Source of the DNA: Caryophanales bacterium UBA3210
GTDB lineage: Bacteria; Bacillota_I; Bacilli_A; RFN20; CAG-449
Direction: 5' to 3'
DNA: 8,247 nt
Assembly (NCBI GenBank): GCA_002363635.1
Contig: DEWM01000118.1
Coordinates: 1 to 8,247, forward strand
Positions 1 through 6,119 of the stretch are shown in pieces. Every line of letters begins with the position of its first letter. Positions within the stretch are counted from its first letter, which is position 1. A program made the translations under genes and the position numbers. Under the pieces are notes generated by a model that saw only the letters and a program-made list of their open reading frames with translations, was not told the DNA's origin and searched no databases.

Positions 1-1477
1 GTGTTCCTTTTGTAGATGTTAAATAACCTCTACTCTTATCTTGTAGTAAACTTAAAGTAGATGCGTATGTAGAAGGTCTACCAATACCAAGTTCTTCCAT
101 TGTTTTAACAAGTTTAGCTTCATTAAAACGTGATGGTGGTGTAGTGAACTTTTGTTCTTTAATAATATCTTTAATGGTAACTTTTTGACCAAGTGTTAAT
201 GATGGTAATTTATTTTCACTAGCATCTTCTAATTGATATAACTTTGTATATCCATCAAAAACATTAACTACTCCTTCTGTCTTAAAGAAGATAGTAGAAC
301 CTTTTTTAGGTGAGAATTTAACTTGAGTAACTTCATCTACTTTAGGTGACATTAAAGATGCTAATGCTCTATTGTAGATTAATTTGTATAAGTTGTATTG
401 TTCTTTTGTTAAATGTGACTTAATGGATTCTGGATCTAATTCTAAAGTTGTAGGTCTAATAGCTTCATGTGCGTCTTGAACTAGGCCTTTTGATTGTCTT
501 GGGCCTATATAACCTACATATTCTTTACCATATTTCTTTTCGATGTAATTAACTGCAACTGCAGTAAATTCTGGAGACAAACGAATTGAGTCAGTTCTCA
601 TATAAGTAATTAAACCGACTGGTCCGTTTCCAACATCGATACCTTCATATAATTCTTGAGCAATCTTTGCAGTTTTACTTGTTGAATACTTATATTTATT
701 GAAGGCTTCTTGTTGCATTGTTGAAGTAATTAGAGGTGGCTTTGATTGAGATGTTCTATTTCTAACATTTAATTGGACAACTTCAACTTCTTTACCAAGT
801 TCAGTTGTAATGTTATTAACATCAACAATTGTGGATAATGTTAAATCCCCTTTTGTCCCATCATAACTTGCCTTCATTCCACCATCTAAATTTAAGCCTA
901 AATACCAATATTCTTGAGGTACGAATGAATTAATTTCTTTTTCTCTATCTGTAATTAATTTTAAAGTGACAGATTGGACTCTACCTGCAGACTTCGCGCC
1001 AATCTTGCTCTTTAATAGACCTGATAATTTAAATCCCATGATTCTATCGATAATTCTTCTAGTTTCTTGAGATTGAACTAGTGACATATCTAAAGTTCTA
1101 GGATTTTCCATAGCTTTTGCAATAGCAGGTTTTGTAATTTCATGGAATTCAAGTCTAGGAGTAGTTTTTTCATCTAATCCTAATACTTCACATAAGTGCC
1201 AAGAAATAGCTTCACCTTCTCTATCAGGGTCGGTTGCAAGATATACTTTATCTGCTTTTGATGCAGCGTCTTTTAACTGTTTAATTAACGCTAACTTTGT
1301 CTTGTCGTTAATGTACTTTGGTTTAAAATCATTTTCAATATCGACACCAAGTCCACCTTTACCAGTAGTAGATAAGTCTCTAATATGACCTTTTGATGCC
1401 ATAACTTCAAAATCACTACCTAAATATTTTTTTATTGTTTTACACTTTGTAGGAGATTCTACGATTACTAGATTCAT
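1..1477 (-). CDS. topA: DNA topoisomerase I (type IA), 3' end outside window
   Basis: TopA relaxes negatively supercoiled DNA by nicking one strand through a 5'-phosphotyrosine. The reading frame is open from the ATG at 1477 to the window edge, giving 492 residues of a protein usually near 700, so the C-terminal part (rest of the core and any zinc ribbons) is missing. The N-terminal Toprim domain begins MNLVIVESPTKCKTIKKYLG (E7) and has the metal-binding DPDREGE motif (D83, D85, E87). The SAGRVQSV motif follows near residues 163-170. The active-site tyrosine is Y292 in ITYMRTDS, and GIGRPSTYA lies near the visible end. The start is set by AAAGGAG at 1484-1490, seven bases upstream. It follows dprA on the same strand, as in B. 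subtilis, but has its own likely promoter. Identification is secure. Confidence 0.97.
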   Translation of the reverse strand, partial: MNLVIVESPTKCKTIKKYLGSDFEVMASKGHIRDLSTTGKGGLGVDIENDFKPKYINDKTKLALIKQLKDAASKADKVYLATDPDREGEAISWHLCEVLGLDEKTTPRLEFHEITKPAIAKAMENPRTLDMSLVQSQETRRIIDRIMGFKLSGLLKSKIGAKSAGRVQSVTLKLITDREKEINSFVPQEYWYLGLNLDGGMKASYDGTKGDLTLSTIVDVNNITTELGKEVEVVQLNVRNRTSQSKPPLITSTMQQEAFNKYKYSTSKTAKIAQELYEGIDVGNGPVGLITYMRTDSIRLSPEFTAVAVNYIEKKYGKEYVGYIGPRQSKGLVQDAHEAIRPTTLELDPESIKSHLTKEQYNLYKLIYNRALASLMSPKVDEVTQVKFSPKKGSTIFFKTEGVVNVFDGYTKLYQLEDASENKLPSLTLGQKVTIKDIIKEQKFTTPPSRFNEAKLVKTMEELGIGRPSTYASTLSLLQDKSRGYLTSTKGT

Positions 1478-1507
1478 AATGCACTCCTTTCTAACTTGCC
1501 TTTTAAA

Positions 1508-1537
1508 AATATAAGGGGTTTATATAGCCAAAGTCAA
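1508..1537 (-). promoter_or_regulatory. Probable sigma-A-type promoter of topA
   Basis: On the minus strand TTGACT (1532-1537, 5 of 6 to consensus) and TATATT (1508-1513, 5 of 6) are separated by 18 bases. This predicts a leader of roughly 25 bases carrying the topA ribosome binding site. A TATATAAA stretch inside the spacer offers an alternative -10, but no good -35 sits at the right distance from it. The promoter lies in the 123-base gap between dprA and topA, where I see no convincing terminator, so topA may also receive read-through from dprA. Confidence 0.6.
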
Positions 1538-1600
1538 ACGTTTTGAGACCAAATTTTTTCACCATTTTCCTTTATTATTAATAAGATAATAATAAGAATT

Positions 1601-2368
1601 TTAAAATTTTTTTATCAAATCCTCTCCTGAGGTTAAAAGAAAGGCACCATCTTTAATAATTTGATTGTTTATAGTGTCTTCCTCATTTAAAGGAGAAGGG
1701 ACTACATAAATATCTTTTCCTTGATTTAACGCCCAATTAATCGACGCTAAACTTCCTGAATAATTTCTTACTTCAATTACTGCAACATTATCACTAATCC
1801 CAGTTATCAATCTATTACGAGATGAGAACTTTTCTTTTGGAACCGATGTATGAGGAGGATATTCAGAGATTACTAAGCCGTTTCTACATATCTCTTCATA
1901 TAATTTGTAATTACTTTTTGGATAACATTCATCTATCCCTACCGGTAAAATTGCAATAGTCTTTAATCCATATTTTATTGCAGCCTCATGAGAAGCAGTA
2001 TCTAGCCCTAATGCTAGGCCTGAACAAATAACTATATCTTTATCAAGTTTCGCAATTTCTTTAATTATCTTATCTACTGCATCTAAATAATATTTTGAAG
2101 TATTGCGAGAACCTACAAATGATATGATTCTTTTGTTTAATAAAGAAATATCTCCTTTGTAATATAAAATCCACGGTGAAAAAGTTACATCTTTAAATTT
2201 CAATGGATATTCCTTATCAATGAAAGTTATGTATTGTATATCATCAGAAATTACTTTTTCCGCCTCAACATAATCAATAGGTTCTTTATTCTTAATAGCT
2301 AAAGTTATTTCTTCCCAATTACCTTTATATTTATAACTAAAATATTTTATGATTTGATTTATTTCCAT
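1601..2368 (-). CDS. dprA: DprA/Smf-family DNA-processing protein, short form
   Basis: DprA binds single-stranded DNA and loads RecA during natural transformation; many non-competent bacteria also keep it. The 255 residues are essentially the Rossmann-like core. Visible motifs are FVGSRNTSKYY (84-94), SGLALGLDTASHEAA (116-130), YPKSN (149-153), SEYPP (168-172), FSSRNRLITGIS (181-192), SGSLAS (204-209), VPSP (223-226) and IIKDGA (237-242). The protein stops just after the core, so it lacks the C-terminal winged-helix domain of longer homologues. Some usual positions differ, for example PS where PG is common and H in place of G in the P-x-G-x-x-P loop. The start ATG at 2368 is preceded by AAGGGAG and seven T, within a terminator-like hairpin. 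It lies between rnhB and topA, close to the B. subtilis arrangement. The family is certain; a role in transformation is not shown here. Confidence 0.9.
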   Translation of the reverse strand: MEINQIIKYFSYKYKGNWEEITLAIKNKEPIDYVEAEKVISDDIQYITFIDKEYPLKFKDVTFSPWILYYKGDISLLNKRIISFVGSRNTSKYYLDAVDKIIKEIAKLDKDIVICSGLALGLDTASHEAAIKYGLKTIAILPVGIDECYPKSNYKLYEEICRNGLVISEYPPHTSVPKEKFSSRNRLITGISDNVAVIEVRNYSGSLASINWALNQGKDIYVVPSPLNEEDTINNQIIKDGAFLLTSGEDLIKKF

Positions 2369-2405
2369 AAAAAAACTCCCTTCTAATTATCTATTAGGGA
2401 GTTTT
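2369..2405 (-). terminator. Intrinsic terminator after rnhB, overlapping the dprA ribosome binding site
   Basis: On the minus strand AAAACTCCCT (2396-2405) pairs perfectly with AGGGAGTTTT (2372-2381), a 10-bp stem around a 14-base loop. Seven T in a row (2369-2375) run directly to the dprA ATG. The 3' arm contains GGGAG, which is also the only good Shine-Dalgarno for dprA at correct spacing. The hairpin could therefore end the rdgB-surE-rbgA-rnhB transcript and, in read-through RNA, mask the dprA start. A second pairing, CTAAT with ATTAG inside the loop, could compete or extend the stem. Confidence 0.75.
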
Positions 2406-2427
2406 CTAATTTTTTACTAATTATTTT

Positions 2428-3051
2428 TTAAAAAAGTGTAGTTTGTTCGTAACTTGCTTCTTTTACTGGTTTATATGAATAGCGATACAAGCCTTTAATA
2501 GGGCCATATTTTTTTAATAATTCCATATGTTCTTTTGTTGGATATCCTTTATGCTTTTTGATATTGTACTGAGGATATTTAGCGTCAATTTCCGCCATAA
2601 TTCTATCTCTTGTTACTTTAGCAAGAATTGAAGCTGCAGCAATGCACATTGCTTTAGCATCACCTTTTACTAAATCTTCTTGAGGGATACCATCAAATTC
2701 AAGTAAAGGCATACAGTCAGTTAAAATATAATCTGGTTTTTCTTTTAGCCCTTGTATAGCAAGAGTCATACCTTTTCTTGATGCTTCATAGATATTAATT
2801 TCATCAATTTCTTCTGGGGAAATTGCAATAATTTTATAATCTAAAGCATGTTCAATAATTTCATCAAAAAGTAATTCTCTTTTCTTTTCAGTTAATTTTT
2901 TTGAATCATTAATTAATTCGTTTTTATAATCAGGAGGAAGAACGCAAGCAGCACAAACAACAGGACCACATAAAGGGCCTCTTCCAGCTTCGTCTGTACC
3001 TACAATTCTTTTATATCCTTTATTATATAAAGGTTGTTCGTAATCTAACAT
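2428..3051 (-). CDS. rnhB: Ribonuclease HII
   Basis: RNase HII cuts the RNA strand of RNA-DNA hybrids and starts removal of single ribonucleotides misincorporated in DNA. The 207-residue protein is of normal length. It has GTDEAGRGPLCGPV with acidic residues D20 and E21, NDSKKL (48-53), D112 in LTDCMP, and D131 in KGDAKA. IAAASILAKVTRDR follows at 137-150, then HKGYPT (167-172). The third acidic motif reads TDC rather than the common DG(N/K). The C-terminal five residues are QTTLF, resembling a sliding-clamp-binding peptide. The ATG at 3051 overlaps the end of rbgA by 7 bases and has no clear Shine-Dalgarno, so translation is probably coupled to rbgA. It is the last gene before the strong hairpin at 2369-2405. 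Confidence 0.97.
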   Translation of the reverse strand: MLDYEQPLYNKGYKRIVGTDEAGRGPLCGPVVCAACVLPPDYKNELINDSKKLTEKKRELLFDEIIEHALDYKIIAISPEEIDEINIYEASRKGMTLAIQGLKEKPDYILTDCMPLLEFDGIPQEDLVKGDAKAMCIAAASILAKVTRDRIMAEIDAKYPQYNIKKHKGYPTKEHMELLKKYGPIKGLYRYSYKPVKEASYEQTTLF

Positions 3052-3902
3052 AATTCATCTAGGACAATTTTAGAAATCATCCCCTCCTTATATTCTTTTA
3101 AAATAAGTAATTCTGCACGGTCTAAATCAACCTCTCCACCATTAACAATTAAGCCTCTACGTTTGCCAACTGCTCTTAAAATTGCAGTGTTATCTACTAA
3201 GTCTTCTTCAGTTAAATCATAACGTTTCATAAAGTTATCTTTAGAACGATTTAATAATACTTTCATCAATTCTTCAAAAAGTTCAGAGACACCCAAATTT
3301 TCCACTTTCATCGCACCTGTTAAGGCTAAATTAATCGCGTATTTTTTATCTTCATAATGAGGTGGAAGAATACCTGGAGTATCAAGTAATTCTAATGTTT
3401 TATCCACTTTAATCCACTGTTGAGATCTAGTATGTCCTGGAGTATTCGCAACAGAAGCTTTAGTAGTTCTTGATAATTTATTAATTAATGTTGATTTACC
3501 AACATTAGGAATACCTAAGATCAAAGTTCTAATTGCTTGAGGTTTCATGCCTCTTTTTATGTATTTTTGTTGTCTTTCTTCACCAGCTTTTGCAATTCCT
3601 TTTTTGATTAAATTAATATCATTAGGATTATTTAAATCTGCAATAACTGTCATATAGCCTTTTTCTTTATAGTAATTTTCAAAAGGTTTTAATTCATTAA
3701 TATCTACTAAATCTTTTTTAGAGAAGACTAAAAGTCTTTTCTTAGATGCTGTTAAGTTCTCTAAGAATGGGTTTTTAGATGATAAAGGAATACGTGAATC
3801 AACAACTTCCACGACAATATCGATGAGTTTTAATTTTTCTTCAATCTGACGCATTGCTTTTTGCATATGGCCAGGGTACCAATGTAATGATTTTTGTTGC
3901 AT
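3045..3902 (-). CDS. rbgA: Ribosome biogenesis GTPase A (RbgA/YlqF)
   Basis: RbgA is a circularly permuted GTPase that drives a late step of 50S subunit assembly in Gram-positive bacteria. The 285 residues show the family order G4-G5-G1-G2-G3. The N-terminal HWYPGHM (7-13) contains H12, matching the His9 proposed as catalytic in B. subtilis. Next come VVDSRIP (33-39), a G4-like SKKD (61-64), the P-loop GIPNVGKST (130-138), a switch region NTPGHT (153-158) and G3 DTPG (174-177). The rest is the helical C-terminal domain that contacts rRNA. G4 has Ser where Asn or Thr is usual. A strong AAAGGAGG at 3911-3918 overlaps the surE stop codon and fixes the start. The stop is TAG inside the first codons of rnhB, the usual genomic partner of this gene. 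Confidence 0.96.
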   Translation of the reverse strand: MQQKSLHWYPGHMQKAMRQIEEKLKLIDIVVEVVDSRIPLSSKNPFLENLTASKKRLLVFSKKDLVDINELKPFENYYKEKGYMTVIADLNNPNDINLIKKGIAKAGEERQQKYIKRGMKPQAIRTLILGIPNVGKSTLINKLSRTTKASVANTPGHTRSQQWIKVDKTLELLDTPGILPPHYEDKKYAINLALTGAMKVENLGVSELFEELMKVLLNRSKDNFMKRYDLTEEDLVDNTAILRAVGKRRGLIVNGGEVDLDRAELLILKEYKEGMISKIVLDELC

Positions 3903-3916
3903 CGACTTTTCCTCCT

Positions 3917-4627
3917 TTAAATTCTCTTGTCTAATTTTCTTAATAATTCTACGTTAAATAAGTTATTTTGGATTGGAGTAATTGAAATATAACCATTTCT
4001 AATTGCCCCTAAATCTGTTGAAATATCATCGGTTTTTGGTAAATCTCTACGATTTATAAAATGGAATCCATCTGTTGTTTCTGCATAATATTTAAATCTA
4101 GTTCTAAATAGTTCAGTCATCCTAATTCCTCTATATCTACAGAAATCTGGATGTTGGAAATTAACGTTAATAATATAATCTGGAGACAATAAATTATTCT
4201 CTCCTACATAACGTAAAACTAAATCAGTTTCTTTTTCAATTTGATCAAAGAACATATCACTTCTACATGAGAAAGCAATTGAAGGTACTCCTCCTAAAGA
4301 AGCTTGAACACACGCTCCAATTGTTCCTGAATAAACTGTATCCATCCCCAAGTTATAGCCGTTATTACATCCAGAAACAATTAAATCAATATCATTAAAA
4401 TACCCTAAAGCAAACTGTACACAATCTGCAGGAGTACCGTTTACTGTATAGAGATTTTCATCAAGTTTTTCCACTTCAATTTCTGCAAGTGTCATGCTTG
4501 TTGATTTTGCAGATTGATGAGTTTTTGGTGCAACTACAATTACTTCTCCATACTTAACTAATTCATTGCGTAATAAGTGTAATCCTCTAGAAGTATAACC
4601 ATCATCATTTGTTAAAATAATTCGCAT
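3917..4627 (-). CDS. surE: 5'/3'-nucleotidase SurE
   Basis: SurE is a divalent-metal-dependent phosphatase acting on nucleoside 5'- and 3'-monophosphates, and on short polyphosphates in some species. The 236 residues begin MRIILTNDDGYTSRG, with D8 and D9 as metal ligands. S39 and N89 (in SGCNNGYNLG) match the other two ligands of the family. YSGTIGA (99-105) is the conserved phosphate-binding helix start. The ATG at 4627 shares its A with the TAA stop of rdgB, and AGGAGA lies at 4635-4640, so translation is probably coupled. SurE is absent from B. subtilis. Here it is paired with another nucleotide-cleaning enzyme inside an operon shared with ribosome-assembly and RNase genes. Confidence 0.96.
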   Translation of the reverse strand: MRIILTNDDGYTSRGLHLLRNELVKYGEVIVVAPKTHQSAKSTSMTLAEIEVEKLDENLYTVNGTPADCVQFALGYFNDIDLIVSGCNNGYNLGMDTVYSGTIGACVQASLGGVPSIAFSCRSDMFFDQIEKETDLVLRYVGENNLLSPDYIINVNFQHPDFCRYRGIRMTELFRTRFKYYAETTDGFHFINRRDLPKTDDISTDLGAIRNGYISITPIQNNLFNVELLRKLDKRI

Positions 4628-5211
4628 TATAGTTTCTCCTGTAAATATGAAACAAGCATTTTGGATGCGTTTGCTCTATGAGAAATCTTGTTTTTAATTT
4701 CTTCTCCTAATGTGGCAAAAGTCTCTTGATATCCATTTGGAACAAAGATTGGATCGTATCCAAAACCAGAAGTTCCTTGAGGCTTAAAGGCAATATTTCC
4801 TACGCATTCACCTTTAAAACATACTGGTTCTTTTTCATAATTAATTAATGTAATTGCACAGACAAATCTTGCAGTTCTTTCTTTACCTTCTAATAAGCGA
4901 ATTACTTCCGCCCATTTTTGAGGATATGGAGTTTCTTCCCCTAAGAATCTAGCAGTCTTTACTCCTAAAATATCTGGTAAACTATCGACAATTAAGCCTG
5001 AATCATCTGCAATAACCACTTTATCAGTTAATTCAGCACAGGCTTTTGCTTTGATTAAAGAATTTTCTTCAAATGTCTTACCATTCTCATCAGGATTAAC
5101 TACAATTCCTGCTTCTTTTAATGACATAATATGTAAATCTTTAAATTCTTTTAGAATTTCTTTATATTCTTCAATTTTATGTAAATTGTTACTTGCAATT
5201 ACTATATCCAT
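4627..5211 (-). CDS. rdgB: XTP/dITP diphosphohydrolase (RdgB/HAM1 family)
   Basis: This enzyme hydrolyses non-canonical purine triphosphates (dITP, XTP, ITP) to the monophosphates and pyrophosphate, keeping deaminated purines out of DNA and RNA. The 194 residues carry all family motifs: IASNNLHKIEEY (5-16), FEENSLIKA (47-55), ADDSGL (68-73, with catalytic-type D70), GVKTARF (83-89), GFGYDPIF (149-156) and SHRA (177-180). The start at 5211 follows GAGGAAA (5216-5222). It is the first gene of the rdgB-surE-rbgA-rnhB operon, just downstream of the rplS terminator and its own promoter. The surE start overlaps its stop codon by one base. Confidence 0.96.
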   Translation of the reverse strand: MDIVIASNNLHKIEEYKEILKEFKDLHIMSLKEAGIVVNPDENGKTFEENSLIKAKACAELTDKVVIADDSGLIVDSLPDILGVKTARFLGEETPYPQKWAEVIRLLEGKERTARFVCAITLINYEKEPVCFKGECVGNIAFKPQGTSGFGYDPIFVPNGYQETFATLGEEIKNKISHRANASKMLVSYLQEKL

Positions 5212-5229
5212 AATATTTCCTCGTATTTC

Positions 5230-5257
5230 GTTATAATTTTAGCATAAAGTCTGTTAA
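5230..5257 (-). promoter_or_regulatory. Probable sigma-A-type promoter of the rdgB-surE-rbgA-rnhB operon
   Basis: On the minus strand TTAACA (5252-5257) and TATAAC (5230-5235) each match 5 of 6 consensus bases, with a 16-base spacer. Transcription would start near 5223, giving a leader of only about 12 bases with GAGGAAA at its very 5' end. The -35 box begins right after the T-tract of the rplS terminator, so the junction is extremely compact. Confidence 0.65.
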
Positions 5258-5258
5258 G

Positions 5259-5293
5259 AAAAAAATAAAAGCTCCCAAATAAATTGGAAGCTT
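5259..5293 (-). terminator. Intrinsic terminator of rplS
   Basis: The arms 5284-5293 and 5269-5278 form a 10-pair stem around a five-base loop. The only non-Watson-Crick position is a U-G wobble in minus-strand RNA; in plus-strand RNA it would be an A-C mismatch. The stem is followed in the leftward direction by TTTT, A and seven T (5259-5270). Both facts support termination of rplS transcription. Confidence 0.85.
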
Positions 5294-5306
5294 CATTATT
5301 CTCAAA

Positions 5307-5654
5307 TTAAAGAACTTCTTTAAGACGAGCGCTCTTACCTGATCTGTTACGGATGTAGAAGATCTTGTGTCTTCTGACTTTACCGTGTTTAACTACTTCG
5401 ATTGAAGCAATTGATGGGGAGTTAACTGGGAATGTTCTTTCAACACCTACACCAGATGACATTTTTCTAACGATAAATGTTTCGCCAACTCCTGAGCCGC
5501 TGCGTGAGATGACTAAACCCTGGAATAATTGAATTCTGGATTTGCCGTTTTCTGTAATTTTAATGAATAATTTAATTGTGTCACCAGCTTTGAAATCAGG
5601 TAAATCTTTTCTGATTTGTGTGCTTGCGATTTGATTTACTAAATTAGTATTCAT
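5307..5654 (-). CDS. rplS: Large-subunit ribosomal protein L19
   Basis: L19 sits at the 30S-50S interface of the ribosome. The 115-residue protein is typical in length and sequence. It begins NLVNQIASTQIRKDLPDFKAG, then has the SH3-like core with QLFQGLVISRSGSGVGETF, VERTFPVNSP and the basic C-terminal part RRHKIFYIRNRSGKSARLKEVL. The start at 5654 is set by AAAGGAG at 5664-5670. In B. subtilis rplS is co-transcribed behind trmD. Here it is a single-gene unit with its own promoter, a hairpin leader and a terminator, because the genes that normally precede it point the other way. Confidence 0.98.
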   Translation of the reverse strand: MNTNLVNQIASTQIRKDLPDFKAGDTIKLFIKITENGKSRIQLFQGLVISRSGSGVGETFIVRKMSSGVGVERTFPVNSPSIASIEVVKHGKVRRHKIFYIRNRSGKSARLKEVL

Positions 5655-5678
5655 TTCTCTACGCTCCTTTCAAGTGAT

Positions 5679-5699
5679 AGTCCTAACTTTCATTAGGCT
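5679..5699 (-). promoter_or_regulatory. Hairpin in the rplS leader, candidate L19 leader element
   Basis: Minus-strand RNA can form AG-CCUAA (5693-5699) paired with UUAGG-CU (5679-5686), with one bulged A and the loop UGAAAG. The predicted rplS transcription start falls at about 5698-5699, so the stem would begin with the first transcribed bases. It ends nine bases before the AAAGGAG of rplS. Bacillota are known to carry an autoregulatory L19 leader at this place. I cannot compare this element with that family's consensus, so the assignment rests on position and structure only. Confidence 0.45.
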
Positions 5700-5704
5700 T
5701 ATTA

Positions 5705-5733
5705 ATAATATCACTAGTGATTTTACCTTGCAA
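5705..5733 (-). promoter_or_regulatory. Probable promoter of rplS with extended -10
   Basis: On the minus strand TTGCAA (5728-5733, 4 of 6) and TATTAT (5705-5710, 5 of 6) are 17 bases apart. The bases before the -10 are TGA, giving an extended -10 (TGnTATTAT). The start would lie near 5698, about 44 bases before the rplS ATG. Confidence 0.6.
5710..5721. repeat. 12-bp perfect palindrome in the rplS promoter spacer
   Basis: ATCACTAGTGAT is its own reverse complement. It overlaps the last base of the rplS -10 and fills most of the spacer towards the -35. Half of it also supplies the TG of the extended -10. It could be a small operator, or chance in AT-rich DNA. Confidence 0.4.
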
Positions 5734-5777
5734 CAATTTTTTTATTAAAACAATTTATTAATGTTAAGTAAAAGTGC

Positions 5778-5806
5778 TTGACAGTCATATTTTATCTATA
5801 TATTAT
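5778..5806 (+). promoter_or_regulatory. Strong sigma-A-type promoter of rpsP-khpA
   Basis: A perfect TTGACA (5778-5783), a 17-base spacer and TATTAT (5801-5806) predict a start near 5813 and a leader of about 22 bases with TTAAGGAGG. The upstream sequence is A/T-rich. Its -35 lies about 45 bp from the -35 of the divergent rplS promoter. Confidence 0.8.
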
Positions 5807-5834
5807 ATATATGTTCGTTAAGGAGGACAAAAAT

Positions 5835-6119
5835 ATGTCAGTAAAAATCAGATTAACAAGAGTTGGACGTCACAATGATCCTATCTACAGAATCGTTGTT
5901 GCAGATTCAAGATTCGCAAGAGATGGCCGTTACATTGAACAAGTTGGTTACTTCAACCCAAATGCAAAAGGTAATGCACCAAAACTTACACTTGAAAACG
6001 AAAAGATCGTTGCTTGGTTAAACAAAGGTGCTCAACCTTCAGATACAGTTAAATCAATCTTATCTAAAGAAGGCATCATCAAAGCAGTTGCTGAAGCAAA
6101 AGCTAAAAAATCTAAATAA
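5835..6119 (+). CDS. rpsP: Small-subunit ribosomal protein S16
   Basis: S16 is an early-binding 30S protein. The 94 residues begin [20 protein letters not shown], then [22 protein letters not shown], and end in the usual lysine-rich tail. The ATG at 5835 follows TTAAGGAGG (5818-5826) by eight bases. An in-frame TTG upstream at 5778 is part of the -35 box, so the longer 113-codon reading is wrong. Codons such as AAC, ATC and TTC are common, as expected for a highly expressed gene. The TAA stop overlaps the khpA ATG by one base. Confidence 0.98.
   Translation: MSVKIRLTRVGRHNDPIYRIVVADSRFARDGRYIEQVGYFNPNAKGNAPKLTLENEKIVAWLNKGAQPSDTVKSILSKEGIIKAVAEAKAKKSK

Noticed and set aside
1572..1595. 9-bp A/T-only inverted repeat (TTATTATTA/TAATAATAA) after dprA
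   Set aside because: It has no G-C pair and no T-tract after it on either strand, so it is a poor terminator and probably chance in AT-rich DNA.
5051..5236. Small plus-strand ORF opposite the rdgB 5' end
   Set aside because: It is antisense to a clear rdgB and its promoter, with no ribosome binding site or recognisable motif.
5778..5834. Upstream in-frame TTG that would lengthen S16 by 19 residues
   Set aside because: The TTG is the -35 box TTGACA, the extra residues do not resemble S16, and TTAAGGAGG sits right before the ATG at 5835.
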